A DNA stretch of 64,000 bases from an uncultured Pseudoflavonifractor sp. GTDB taxonomy: Bacteria; Bacillota; Clostridia; Oscillospirales; Oscillospiraceae. The notes beneath the pieces are model-generated. The model was given only the letters and a program-made list of their open reading frames with translations, ran no database searches and was not told the origin of the DNA. Position numbers and translations under genes: made by a program. Where the stretch lies: assembly GCA_904419835.1 (NCBI GenBank), contig CAJFTA010000004.1, positions 22,784-86,783 of the forward strand, in the 5' to 3' direction. This document shows, piece after piece, positions 18,271 to 26,379 of the stretch (positions are counted from its first letter, which is position 1; every line of letters begins with the position of its first letter).

Positions 18271-21252
18271 TTACTCCTGGGAGAGGGCGTCGCCGAAGAA
18301 GTCGCTGTACCGGAAGGAGGAGAGGCCGCCGTCTATGGAGAAGAGCAGATCCTCCACCGGGAGGGCCTCCGCAGGGACGGTGAGAGCAAACCAGCCGTTG
18401 GCGGGCGCCTCCGTGCGGACCTCGTAGGGGAGGTCCCCGGCGGTCTGGACGGTGATTTCCGCCGTGGTGAAGGGCACGTCGGGGCCGCTGGGGTCGGTCC
18501 AGGTGGAGCCGCCCAGGAAACCGAACACCAGGGCGTTGTCTTCGTCATACCGCAGCACCCCGGCGGTGACCCGGGGACTCATCAGGGGGTCGCAGGTGCC
18601 CCGCTCCGAGAGACGCCAGCTGCCGTCCTCATTCCGCCAGGCTACCCGGGCCGCATAGCCCACCTCGCCGTCCCCGGTCCAGCTGCCCATAATCAGATAG
18701 CCGGTGTCGTAGGGGATGGCTGCCGCCACCTCATAGCCGTCCTCAGCGGCCAGGAAGGCGTCCACGGCCTCGTCCACAGGGAGGTCGGTCAGCCGGTCGC
18801 GGATGGGGAAATTGTCCTCATCCACGAAGTCCAGAGAGAGCGGGTCCTCGGGCTGGCCGGTCCGGGCGGGAATCCACTCCAGATGGAGCACCCTGTCCTC
18901 CCCGCCCCAGTCGGTCAGACGGGCCAGCATGTTTCCGGGTTCCACCTGGTCTCCAACCGCCACATAGAGGTCGGACAGATTGGCATAGCGGAAGGAGCCC
19001 TCCTCACAGGAGACGACGATGTACGTCCCATACTGGGGGTCGGCGCCTATCTCGGTGACGGTGCCGGAACAGGCGGAGGCAGCGGCGACTGCGATAATGT
19101 CCACACCCGGGTGGTCCTGTGAGAAAGGACGGGCGATCTGGTAGTGGCTGATAACGGGCCAGAGATAGCCGCTGTAAGTGACGGGCTGCCAGGCGGACTC
19201 CGTCAGGCCCACCACCCGGTTCCCCCCATCCAGATAGAGGGTGTAGCCCGAGTTGAGGCGGCCCTCCAGAGAGACCATGGCATCGGAGTAAGGAAGGGGA
19301 GAAATATTCCCAAAGCCGTGCCCGAAGAGGGCTACGGGAAAGTCGGGGTCGGACAGCGGATAGGTCTGGTCAGTTCCGTCCTCGGCCCGGAAGGTAAGCG
19401 AGCTGTCGGAGAAGGAGACCAGCTGTCCCTCCAGCCGGGTGGGGAGGGGGGCGCCGCTGAGGGTGAAGTCCTCCGGGGCAAGCCGCCGGCCGGTGGAGTC
19501 CAGAGCCCGGTACTCATCCCGATTCTCCTCGGAGAACTGCACGTCGCTGGGATAGGTGGCGTAGAAAACCGTGCCCTCTGTCTCCGCCAGAATCACCATC
19601 ATGGTGGGGTAACTGGACTCAGGGTCGTCGCCCCACTCCTCATAGAAAACGTCCCGGTCCGCCGTATGCATGCTCAGGAGCCAGCCGCCCGTTTCATCCC
19701 GGTTTTTGATATAGAAGTCCCAGCTGTCGGGCCCCTCCGCCACCTCGTACAGCCCGGCCCAGTTCTCGGGCAGCTGAAGGGTGAAGCCCCAGACCTGGCT
19801 GGTGTAGGAGGGGTTGACTTCCGTCCGAACCACGGGCAGAAGGTCCACCGTGATGATCTGCTCGCCGTTCTCCGGGTCTGGCAGGGCGGCGTCCAGGGTG
19901 AGCTCGGTGACGGAGGAGAGGTCCCACGACGCCAGCAGGTCCTCGTCCTGGGTGCGGATGGCGGCAATCTGGGCGTCGGTGAGGGGGATGGTGTAGGTCT
20001 CGCCCGCCTCCCAGACAGTGCCGTCCAGGTAGTGGAGGCTCATGCCGCTCTCGCTGTCCATCTCCTGCCGCGCCGCAATGTGGATGGACCAGTCAGAGGC
20101 GGGGGAGTAGCCTGCCGGGACGGTGAAGGTGAGGGCGGCGGTGTCGGGGTCAAAGGCGATGCTCTCCTGCAATGTATCCAGCGCCTCCCGGGCGGTGAGG
20201 GTGTTCCCGGACGGGGTTTCCCCGCCCTCCGCCTGCTCGCAGGCCACCAGGCCGCCCAGGGCCAGCACCAGGGCCAGGGCGCAGCACAGCAGGGGCACGC
20301 CCCGGCGCTTTTTCAGGAACAGGTTGCCCAGCCGGTCCTTCAGCTGTCCCTTTCCGCTGCCGAAGCGGGTGGAAAGGGCGGGACCGGAGGCATCCGCGGC
20401 GGCCTGGAGCAGCACCTGGCCGTACTCACGCCGCCCGCCGCCGTTCAGGCTGCGGATGACCGCCTCGTCACAGCAAAGTTCCAGGTTGCGGCCCGCCTCC
20501 CGGGCCATCCACCACACCAGGGGGTTGAACCAGTGGACCGCGTTGGCCAGCAGCATGACCGCCTTGTAGGCCACGTCCCGGCGCTTCAGGTGGAGCAGCT
20601 CGTGGCGGAGGGTCAGGTCCAGCTCACTGTCCGTCAGGCCCCGGTCTGGGAGGAGAATCACCGGCCGGGCCAGCCCCAGCATCATGGGGGAGCGGACGGC
20701 GGAGGAGCGCATCAGTCCCACGGGGCGGCGGATGTCCAGCGCCTGCCGGAGGGCGGAGCACCTGTCCGCCTGTTCCGGGGTGGGGGGCAGGGCGGCGCGA
20801 AGCAGCCTCCGCCGGGCCAGCAGGTAGGATACGCAGTGGAGCGCCAGGAAGACTGCCGCGCCCGCCAGCCAGAGAATGGAGAGCAGCTGGGTGGAGCGGA
20901 TGGTCACAGGCTCAGGCTCCGGGGCGGTCTGAACCTGCTGGGGCAGGGGTTCCGCCGGGGATTGACTGGCCTGGCCGGAGGGATTTTGCTCGGTTGGGAT
21001 CATGTTCTGCACCGGGGCGGGGCGCTGTACCGGCGCGGAGATGGAATAAGCGGGCACCTCCACCGTGACGGCGGGGGCGAACCAGCTCAGCTGTACCGGC
21101 AGGACCAGCCGCAGGGCCAGCAGGAGAAAGAGCACGTAGAGGGTACGGGCGGCGTAACGGTGGCGGATGCGCCGGGCCAGGAGCAGCAGGGGCAGCAGCA
21201 CAGCGGAGCAGGCCGCCGACAATGTGAGCACGCGCAGCAGCAGGTCTTCCAT
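18271..21252 (-). CDS. BlaR1/MecR1-type M56 metallopeptidase receptor with large extracytoplasmic region
   Basis: 993 residues. Membrane helices near residues 5-26, 36-56, 120-146 and ~310-330; between the third and fourth lies the cytoplasmic M56 domain with HELLH (217-221) and downstream ELCCDEA, the gluzincin zinc site. In this family activated receptors cleave the paired BlaI-type repressor. Unlike BlaR1 there is no penicillin-binding sensor domain: the ~650-residue outer part is unique, with an M23/LytM-like module near residues 700-800 (HPGVDIIAVAAASACSGTV, YIVVSCEEGSFRYANLSDLY). That module keeps the HxxxD pair, but the HLH motif reads LHL, so it is probably a binding rather than lytic domain. 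It follows blaI with no gap. Likely senses cell-wall fragments or stress; ligand unknown. Confidence 0.82.
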   Translation of the reverse strand: MEDLLLRVLTLSAACSAVLLPLLLLARRIRHRYAARTLYVLFLLLALRLVLPVQLSWFAPAVTVEVPAYSISAPVQRPAPVQNMIPTEQNPSGQASQSPAEPLPQQVQTAPEPEPVTIRSTQLLSILWLAGAAVFLALHCVSYLLARRRLLRAALPPTPEQADRCSALRQALDIRRPVGLMRSSAVRSPMMLGLARPVILLPDRGLTDSELDLTLRHELLHLKRRDVAYKAVMLLANAVHWFNPLVWWMAREAGRNLELCCDEAVIRSLNGGGRREYGQVLLQAAADASGPALSTRFGSGKGQLKDRLGNLFLKKRRGVPLLCCALALVLALGGLVACEQAEGGETPSGNTLTAREALDTLQESIAFDPDTAALTFTVPAGYSPASDWSIHIAARQEMDSESGMSLHYLDGTVWEAGETYTIPLTDAQIAAIRTQDEDLLASWDLSSVTELTLDAALPDPENGEQIITVDLLPVVRTEVNPSYTSQVWGFTLQLPENWAGLYEVAEGPDSWDFYIKNRDETGGWLLSMHTADRDVFYEEWGDDPESSYPTMMVILAETEGTVFYATYPSDVQFSEENRDEYRALDSTGRRLAPEDFTLSGAPLPTRLEGQLVSFSDSSLTFRAEDGTDQTYPLSDPDFPVALFGHGFGNISPLPYSDAMVSLEGRLNSGYTLYLDGGNRVVGLTESAWQPVTYSGYLWPVISHYQIARPFSQDHPGVDIIAVAAASACSGTVTEIGADPQYGTYIVVSCEEGSFRYANLSDLYVAVGDQVEPGNMLARLTDWGGEDRVLHLEWIPARTGQPEDPLSLDFVDEDNFPIRDRLTDLPVDEAVDAFLAAEDGYEVAAAIPYDTGYLIMGSWTGDGEVGYAARVAWRNEDGSWRLSERGTCDPLMSPRVTAGVLRYDEDNALVFGFLGGSTWTDPSGPDVPFTTAEITVQTAGDLPYEVRTEAPANGWFALTVPAEALPVEDLLFSIDGGLSSFRYSDFFGDALSQE

Positions 21253-21633
21253 TTACCTCGCCTCCTCTTCCAGTTGGTCCAGGTAGGCCCGCAGCTCGGC
21301 CACATCCTCCCGGCGCAGGCTGCCGCCGTCGTGGAGGGCGGCGGCAAAGCGGCGGAGGGAGCCGGCGTAGAGCTTGCCCAGAATGGTCTTTCCCTCCTCC
21401 TCCTGGTAGCGGGCCTTGGAGATCAGAGGGGCGTACAGGTTGGTCTTGCCCGCCTTGCGGCAGGAGAGAAAGCCCTTCTCCTCCAGCCGCTTCAGGTAGC
21501 TGTGGAGGGCGCTGGCGGTGAGGGGCCGGTCCAGGGCGGAGAGAATCTCCGGCGCGGAGATCTCCCCCTCCGCCGCCCACACGGCCAGCATGATGTCCAG
21601 CTCGGACTCAGGCAGACGCTTGAAGAAATCCAC
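21253..21633 (-). CDS. BlaI/MecI/CopY-family transcriptional repressor
   Basis: 126 residues from GTG 21633, chosen because AGGAGG lies eight bases upstream; an earlier ATG (21663) overlaps the operator. Winged-helix protein of the penicillinase-repressor family: LPESELDIMLAVWAAEGEISAPEILSAL, then recognition region TASALHSYLKRLEEKGFLSCRKAGKTNLYAPLI and a C-terminal dimerisation helix. Repressors of this family are cleaved or released by the M56 partner, which starts at the next base. Operator-like dyads in its own promoter indicate autoregulation. Confidence 0.9.
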   Translation of the reverse strand: MDFFKRLPESELDIMLAVWAAEGEISAPEILSALDRPLTASALHSYLKRLEEKGFLSCRKAGKTNLYAPLISKARYQEEEGKTILGKLYAGSLRRFAAALHDGGSLRREDVAELRAYLDQLEEEAR

Positions 21634-21652
21634 AGGGTGCACCTCCTTTTTC

Positions 21653-21709
21653 TGCAAATGCAAATCTTATCTTCAAGTATATTCTACATTTGCAGAAGAT
21701 ACATGTCAA
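21653..21709 (-). promoter_or_regulatory. blaI-M56 promoter with two BlaI-type operators
   Basis: On the minus strand: TTGACA (21704-21709), 17-nt spacer, TAGAAT (21681-21686). Operator-like dyads TACATTTGCA (21685-21694, in the spacer) and TGCAAATGCA (21653-21662, around the start of transcription) are centred 32 bp apart, about three helical turns, and resemble the TACAAATGTA core of BlaI/MecI sites. This geometry predicts autorepression. Confidence 0.75.
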
Positions 21710-21807
21710 GAGCAAGTTTTGCTTTTGCAGAAAATAGAAGATCAACATAAAAAATAAGAAACAGAGAAAACCTCAGCAAAAGCCTGGATTTTCGGGCAGG
21801 TTTTCCC

Positions 21808-21862
21808 TTGACCGGAAGGGGTGGGGACGGTATAATACAGACGAAGTTAGTCGCATCAAACT
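21808..21862 (+). promoter_or_regulatory. feoAB promoter and candidate iron-regulator dyad
   Basis: TTGACC (21808-21813), 17-nt spacer, TATAAT (21831-21836). An imperfect 18-bp dyad AGTTAG...CAAACT (21845-21862) lies just after the expected start of transcription, a position suited to a DtxR/Fur-type repressor. The promoter is strong; the operator is tentative. Confidence 0.6.
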
Positions 21863-21884
21863 TTTTGAATAGGATGGAATTCCA

Positions 21885-24317
21885 ATGAGGAATGAGAAGG
21901 AAAAACGAACCCTGGAGGACCTGGCGCCCGGCGAGCGGGGCATTATCCTCCGGGTGGGCAGCGACAAGGGCGCGGTGAAGCGCCGCCTGGTGGACATGGG
22001 CCTGACGCCGGGCACGGAAGTGATGGTACGCAAGGTGGCCCCTTTCGGCGACCCCATTGAGGTCAACCTGCGGGGCTACGAGCTCTCCCTGCGGAAGGAG
22101 GACGCGGCCCAGATCACCCTGGCCACCGGGGAGGAGGCCCAGGCCTGCCGCACCGAGCGCAAGCGCCGGTCCGGCATGATCCAGCGGATACCCGACGAGG
22201 CGACCCTGCGGCGGATGAGCGCCGCCCACCAGCACGAGGAGGCGGAGCACAGCTCCGTGCCCGACTACGCCAGCCACGACACCCGGGAGATGAAGCTGGC
22301 CCTGGTGGGCAACCCCAACTGCGGCAAAACCACCCTCTTCAACGCCCTCACCGGCTCCAACCAGTACGTGGGCAACTGGCCGGGCGTCACGGTGGAGAAG
22401 AAGGAGGGCAGGGCCCAGGTGGACGGCAAGGACGTCACCGTGGTGGACCTGCCCGGCATCTACTCCCTGTCGCCCTACTCCATGGAGGAGATTGTGGCCC
22501 GGGACTTCATCGTGGGAGAGCACCCGGACGCCATCATCGACATCATTGACGCCACCAACATCGAGCGGAACCTGTACCTCACCGCCCAGCTGCTGGAGCT
22601 GGAGCGGCCCATGGTCATCGCCCTGAACTTCATGGACGAGGCCCGGCGGCACGGGGACAAAATCGACTGCCAGCGGCTGTCCGAGCTGCTGGGCGTGCCG
22701 GTGATCCCCATCACCGCCCGCACGGGTGAGAACATCCAGGAGCTGCTGCGGGTGGCCCACCAGCAGATGCACGTGGGCGTCACCCTGGAGCCCGACGACC
22801 TGTACGATGACTATACCCACCTGATCCACCACGAGGTGGGCGAGCTGATCCACGACCGGGCCTATGAGATTGGCCTGCCCGCCCACTGGGCCTCCATCAA
22901 GCTCATCGAGGGGGACGCCCTGGTGGAGAAGACCCTGGACCTGCCGGCTGAGACCAAGGAGAAGCTGGAAAAAATCTGCCATGAGTACGAGGCGGCCTAC
23001 GCCCTGGGCGACCGGGAGACCCTCATCGCCGACGCCCGGTACCAGTTCATCCAGCGGGTGACCAGCGTGTCGGTGGAGAAGGGGCGGAAGGCGGGGGAGC
23101 TGACCCTGTCGGACAAGATCGACTCCATCGTCACCCACAAGTGGTTCGCCGTGCCCGTGTTTCTGCTGATGATGCTGGCCATGTTCTCCCTCACCTTCGG
23201 GCCGGGCGTGTTCCTGTCCGACCGGATTGAGGAGCTGATGGGCGCCCTGGGGACCTGGGTCTCCGGCGCACTGACCGCGGCGGACACCGCCCCCTGGGTT
23301 ACCAGCCTGCTGGTGGACGGTATTATCTCCGGCGTGGGCGGCGTGCTCACCTTCCTGCCCCAGATCGCCCTGCTGTTCCTCTTCCTCTCCCTGCTGGAGG
23401 ACTCGGGCTACATGGCCCGCGCCGCCTTCATCATGGACCGGCTGCTCCGCCGCTTCGGCCTGAGCGGCAAGGCCTTTATCCCCATGCTGATGGGCTTCGG
23501 CTGCACGGTGCCCGCCGTTATGGGCGCCCGCACCATGGAGAACGAGAAGGACCGCCGCATGACCATCATGCTGGTGCCATTTATGTCCTGCTCCGCCCGC
23601 CTGCCGGTGTACGGCCTGCTGTCCGCCGCGTTCTTCCCCCAGTACGCCGGGCTGGTGGTCTTTTCCCTGTACCTCATCGGCCTGCTGATGGCCATCTGCT
23701 CCGGCCTCATCCTGAAAAAGACCATGTTCAAGGGCGAACCCGCCGCCTTTGTGCTGGAGCTGCCCCCCTACCGCCTGCCCACCCTGAAGAACTGCCTTAT
23801 GCACGTGTGGGAGAAGGTCCGGGGCTTCCTGGTGAAGGCGGGCACCCTTATCCTGGCCATGAGCGTGGTGCTCTGGTTCCTCCAGTCCTTCGGCTGGGAC
23901 GGGGGCCTGGTCATGGTGGAGGACGCCGGGCAGTCCCTGCTGGGCGTCATCGGCGGCGTCATCGCCCCCATCCTGGCGCCTCTGGGCTTCGGCACCTGGC
24001 AGGCGGCGGTGGCCCTCCTGTCCGGCCTTATCGCCAAGGAGGCGGTGGTCTCCTCCATGAGCCTGTTCTACGGCTTCTCCATGAGCGCCAGCGGGGCGGT
24101 GGTGGCCTCCGCCCTGTCCGGCACCTTCCAGACGCCGGTGGCGGCCTACGCCTTCCTGGTCTTCGTGCTGCTGTATGTGCCCTGCGTGGCGGCGGTGTCC
24201 ACCATCCACAAGGAGATGAACTCCACCAAGTGGACCATCCGCTCCATTCTCTGGCAGCTGTGCTCGGCCTACCTTGTCTCCTTCCTGGTGTACCAGGCGG
24301 GCAGCCTGATTTTCTGA
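21885..24317 (+). CDS. feoB: Ferrous iron transporter, FeoA-FeoB fusion
   Basis: 810 residues. Residues ~8-82 are a complete FeoA SH3-like domain (GERGIILRVGSDKGAVKRRLVDMGLTPGT); a charged linker joins it to FeoB, whose G domain shows G1 GNPNCGKTT (142-150), G3 DLPGIYSLSP and G4-like NFMDE. The C-terminal half has two Gate segments and multiple helices, with FIPMLMGFGCTVPAVMGARTME and FSCSARLP-type conserved cysteines (PFMSCSARLPVY). FeoB imports Fe2+ across the membrane. FeoA is normally a separate protein; fusions occur in Firmicutes and Bacteroidetes. A small Cys-rich membrane protein follows 31 nt later. Confidence 0.93.
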   Translation: MRNEKEKRTLEDLAPGERGIILRVGSDKGAVKRRLVDMGLTPGTEVMVRKVAPFGDPIEVNLRGYELSLRKEDAAQITLATGEEAQACRTERKRRSGMIQRIPDEATLRRMSAAHQHEEAEHSSVPDYASHDTREMKLALVGNPNCGKTTLFNALTGSNQYVGNWPGVTVEKKEGRAQVDGKDVTVVDLPGIYSLSPYSMEEIVARDFIVGEHPDAIIDIIDATNIERNLYLTAQLLELERPMVIALNFMDEARRHGDKIDCQRLSELLGVPVIPITARTGENIQELLRVAHQQMHVGVTLEPDDLYDDYTHLIHHEVGELIHDRAYEIGLPAHWASIKLIEGDALVEKTLDLPAETKEKLEKICHEYEAAYALGDRETLIADARYQFIQRVTSVSVEKGRKAGELTLSDKIDSIVTHKWFAVPVFLLMMLAMFSLTFGPGVFLSDRIEELMGALGTWVSGALTAADTAPWVTSLLVDGIISGVGGVLTFLPQIALLFLFLSLLEDSGYMARAAFIMDRLLRRFGLSGKAFIPMLMGFGCTVPAVMGARTMENEKDRRMTIMLVPFMSCSARLPVYGLLSAAFFPQYAGLVVFSLYLIGLLMAICSGLILKKTMFKGEPAAFVLELPPYRLPTLKNCLMHVWEKVRGFLVKAGTLILAMSVVLWFLQSFGWDGGLVMVEDAGQSLLGVIGGVIAPILAPLGFGTWQAAVALLSGLIAKEAVVSSMSLFYGFSMSASGAVVASALSGTFQTPVAAYAFLVFVLLYVPCVAAVSTIHKEMNSTKWTIRSILWQLCSAYLVSFLVYQAGSLIF

Positions 24318-24348
24318 GTGTATGCGGCTGAGCCCGCAGGAGGTTTTT

Positions 24349-24501
24349 GTGAAATACATCATTTATCTGGCTGTGGCCGCACTGGTGGTATGGGCGGTGG
24401 TCTACCTCATCCGCCATGTCCGCCGTCAGCTCAGGGGCGACTGCGGCTCCTGCGGCGGGTGCGGCGGCTGCTGTTCCTGCTGCGGAAAAAAGAAGAAATA
24501 A
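24349..24501 (+). CDS. FeoB-associated Cys-rich membrane protein
   Basis: A 50-residue protein beginning at GTG 24349 with AGGAGG five bases upstream. It has one membrane helix (IIYLAVAALVVWAVVYLI) followed by a basic patch and a cysteine cluster (CGSCGGCGGCCSCCGKKKK), the form of the P12/FeoB-associated small proteins. Nine residues of glycine and eight of cysteine suggest metal contact, possibly Fe2+ hand-over to or from FeoB; this is inference. It shares a transcript with feoAB and is followed by a terminator. Confidence 0.8.
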   Translation: MKYIIYLAVAALVVWAVVYLIRHVRRQLRGDCGSCGGCGGCCSCCGKKKK

Positions 24502-24508
24502 AACAAGT

Positions 24509-24545
24509 GCGCGTGTGCCTCCTTGCATGGGGGCACACGCGCTTT
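24509..24545. terminator. Terminator between feo operon and tetR gene
   Basis: 11-bp perfect stem GCGCGTGTGCC / GGCACACGCGC (24509-24519, 24532-24542) with TTT; located between convergent genes. Confidence 0.8.
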
Positions 24546-24555
24546 CCTATTGTAT

Positions 24556-25356
24556 TCAGGGCTCCAGGGCCCGGACAAAGGCGTCCACGGTGTTGTTGAT
24601 ATAGTCCTGTTCGTCCACGTCGCGGGTGACGCCGTTGATGATGCGGTAGAGCACCACATAGGACATCAGGCTGCCCAGAAATACCTCCGTGATGCCAGGC
24701 ACATCCGCGTCGGCCCGGATCAGGCCCCGCTGCTGCTGAAGGGTGAGAAACCGGACCAGCTCCTTGCGGGCGGCGCAGTGACTGTACTGATAGTAGGCCG
24801 CGCCGAAGCTGGGGAACTTGTTGGAGTCCCGGATAACCGTGCCAAGAAAGGCGCTGCGCTCGGGATTACGGGCGCTGTTCAGGCAGCTTTTGGCCACTGT
24901 GCGCAGGTGCTCCCGCCAGTCGTCGCTGTCCCGCCGGGTGCCGTCGGGGCCGTGGAAGCCGCTGGAGATATAGTACTGGAGCACCTGGAGGAACAGGTCC
25001 TCCTTGCTGGAGCAGTACTGGTACAGGGCGGCCTTGGACAGCTCCGCCCTCTCGGCGATGGCGTCCATGGTGGTGCGCTCAAAGCCCTCCTGCCCGAAGA
25101 TTTTCAGGGCGACGCGGCAGATCTCCTCCCGCTTGCGGTCAAACTCCGGCCGGATGTCGGCCATATGCTGGATGTCCAGGGAGGCGAAGAGGTCCTTTTT
25201 CCCGGAAAAATAGAGGTAGATGGTGGAGGGGGAGACGCCCGCCTCGCTGGCAATGTCGCCTATTTTTGCCTCGGAAAAGCCCTTTGCCAGAAAGACGCGC
25301 CTGGCGGCCGCCTGAATGCGCTCCTTCAGCTCCAGCTTTCTCAAGTGATTGGTCAT
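24556..25356 (-). CDS. TetR/AcrR-family transcriptional regulator
   Basis: 266 residues, long for the family (usually ~200). The N-terminal HTH is typical: LKERIQAAARRVFLAKGFSEAKIGDIASEAGVSPSTIYLYFSGKKDLF (about residues 9-57). Remarkably, a second HTH-like segment follows at ~75-125 (REEICRVALKIFGQEGFERTTMDAIAERAELSKAALYQYCSSKEDLF), so the protein looks like a tandem TetR DNA-binding module with one C-terminal ligand domain (TVAKSCLNSARNPERSAFLG...). It is divergent from the sirtuin gene with a 161-nt shared control region; target unknown. Confidence 0.88.
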   Translation of the reverse strand: MTNHLRKLELKERIQAAARRVFLAKGFSEAKIGDIASEAGVSPSTIYLYFSGKKDLFASLDIQHMADIRPEFDRKREEICRVALKIFGQEGFERTTMDAIAERAELSKAALYQYCSSKEDLFLQVLQYYISSGFHGPDGTRRDSDDWREHLRTVAKSCLNSARNPERSAFLGTVIRDSNKFPSFGAAYYQYSHCAARKELVRFLTLQQQRGLIRADADVPGITEVFLGSLMSYVVLYRIINGVTRDVDEQDYINNTVDAFVRALEP

Positions 25357-25394
25357 AGAAGCATCACCTGCTGCTGCACAGTCAGTTTGGCTCC

Positions 25395-25424
25395 AGTATA
25401 ACGGAGAAAACGCCCAAATGTCAA
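25395..25424 (-). promoter_or_regulatory. Promoter of the tandem-HTH TetR gene
   Basis: Minus strand TTGACA (25419-25424), 18-nt spacer, TATACT (25395-25400), ~40 nt upstream of the start codon. Confidence 0.65.
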
Positions 25425-25452
25425 GAATTTCACGGAGCGGAATTTCCTGCTG

Positions 25453-25481
25453 TTGGAATGGAGCCGGGACTGTGGTACACT
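25453..25481 (+). promoter_or_regulatory. Promoter of the sirtuin gene
   Basis: TTGGAA (25453-25458), 17-nt spacer, TACACT (25476-25481), divergent from the tetR promoter. Confidence 0.6.
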
Positions 25482-25517
25482 GGTGGTAACAACAGAGAGT
25501 TAAGGAGGATGACGGCC

Positions 25518-26246
25518 ATGGAGGAAAACAGAGCGCGCCTTCAGCGCTGGATTGAAGAGAGCAGCCGGATTGTGTTTTTCGGCGGCGCCGGGGTGAGCAC
25601 CGAGAGCGGAATCCCGGATTTCCGCAGCGTGGACGGGCTGTACAACCAGCAGTACGACTACCCGCCCGAAACCATTCTCAGCCACACCTTTTACGAGGCC
25701 CGTCCGGAGGAGTTCTTCCGCTTCTACCGGAACAAGATGCTCTTTCCCGACGCACAGCCCAACGCGGCCCACAAAAAGCTGGCCGAGCTGGAGGCGGCGG
25801 GTAAGCTGACCGCCGTGGTCACCCAGAACATCGACGGCCTCCACCAGAAGGCAGGGAGCAAAAACGTACTGGAGCTCCACGGCTCGGTGCTGCGCAACCA
25901 CTGCGAGAAGTGCGGCAAGTTCTTCTCCCTGGAGGAGGTGATGGCCTCCTCCGGCGTGCCCCGGTGCGACAAGTGCGGCGGCCGGGTCAAGCCCGACGTG
26001 GTGCTCTACGAGGAGGCCCTGGACCAGCAGATCCTCACCGCTGCCCTGGAGGCCATCCAGAGGGCGGATATGCTCATCATCGGCGGGACCTCTCTGGCGG
26101 TCTATCCGGCGGCCAGCCTGGTGAACTATTACCGGGGCAATAAGCTGGTGCTCATCAACAAGAGCCCCACGCCCTACGACCGGAACGCCGACCTGGTCAT
26201 CGCCGCGCCCATCGGTCAGGTGCTGGGCGGCATCACAGTGAAATAA
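25518..26246 (+). CDS. cobB: NAD-dependent protein deacylase, sirtuin family
   Basis: 242 residues. Removes acetyl groups from lysines using NAD+. NAD-binding motif GAGVSTESGIPDFR (23-36), catalytic-loop QNIDGLHQKAG, catalytic His in ELHGS, four zinc cysteines in CEKCGK and CDKCGG, and the GTSLAVYPAA segment are all intact. ATG 25518 is preferred because TAAGGAGG lies nine bases upstream; the ATG at 25509 is too close to it. Gene symbol by family only (cobB/npdA/srtN are used in different lineages). Transcribed alone, with a hairpin terminator after the stop. Confidence 0.92.
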   Translation: MEENRARLQRWIEESSRIVFFGGAGVSTESGIPDFRSVDGLYNQQYDYPPETILSHTFYEARPEEFFRFYRNKMLFPDAQPNAAHKKLAELEAAGKLTAVVTQNIDGLHQKAGSKNVLELHGSVLRNHCEKCGKFFSLEEVMASSGVPRCDKCGGRVKPDVVLYEEALDQQILTAALEAIQRADMLIIGGTSLAVYPAASLVNYYRGNKLVLINKSPTPYDRNADLVIAAPIGQVLGGITVK

Positions 26247-26252
26247 ATCGGA

Positions 26253-26284
26253 AGAGGTGGACGGGTACATACCTGTCCACCTCT
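26253..26284 (+). terminator. Terminator after the sirtuin gene
   Basis: Stem AGAGGTGGAC / GTCCACCTCT (26253-26262, 26275-26284) extended by GGTA/TACC pairing; weak T-tract. Confidence 0.7.
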
Positions 26285-26323
26285 CTTATCAATAAAGATT
26301 TATCGAAAAACAATAAAAATAGA

Positions 26324-26352
26324 TTGACAAACAATATGGGCGGCGCTATAAT
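26324..26352 (+). promoter_or_regulatory. Consensus promoter of the DUF2975-Xre operon
   Basis: TTGACA (26324-26329), exactly 17 nt, TATAAT (26347-26352): a perfect sigma-A promoter, the strongest by consensus in the window. Such a promoter on a regulator operon usually implies repression. Confidence 0.85.
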
Positions 26353-26379
26353 GGCCCCATCAGCAAGGAGGGATTTCCC

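Noticed and set aside
18271..21252. Beta-lactam-sensing BlaR1
   Set aside because: No penicillin-binding SxxK, SxN or KTG region was found in the outer domain, and no beta-lactamase is nearby.
19144..21750. 868-residue open frame on the plus strand
   Set aside because: Antisense of the M56 receptor and its repressor; no RBS, no motifs.
21684..24362. 892-residue open frame on the minus strand
   Set aside because: Antisense of the clear FeoA-FeoB fusion; low-complexity composition, no motifs.
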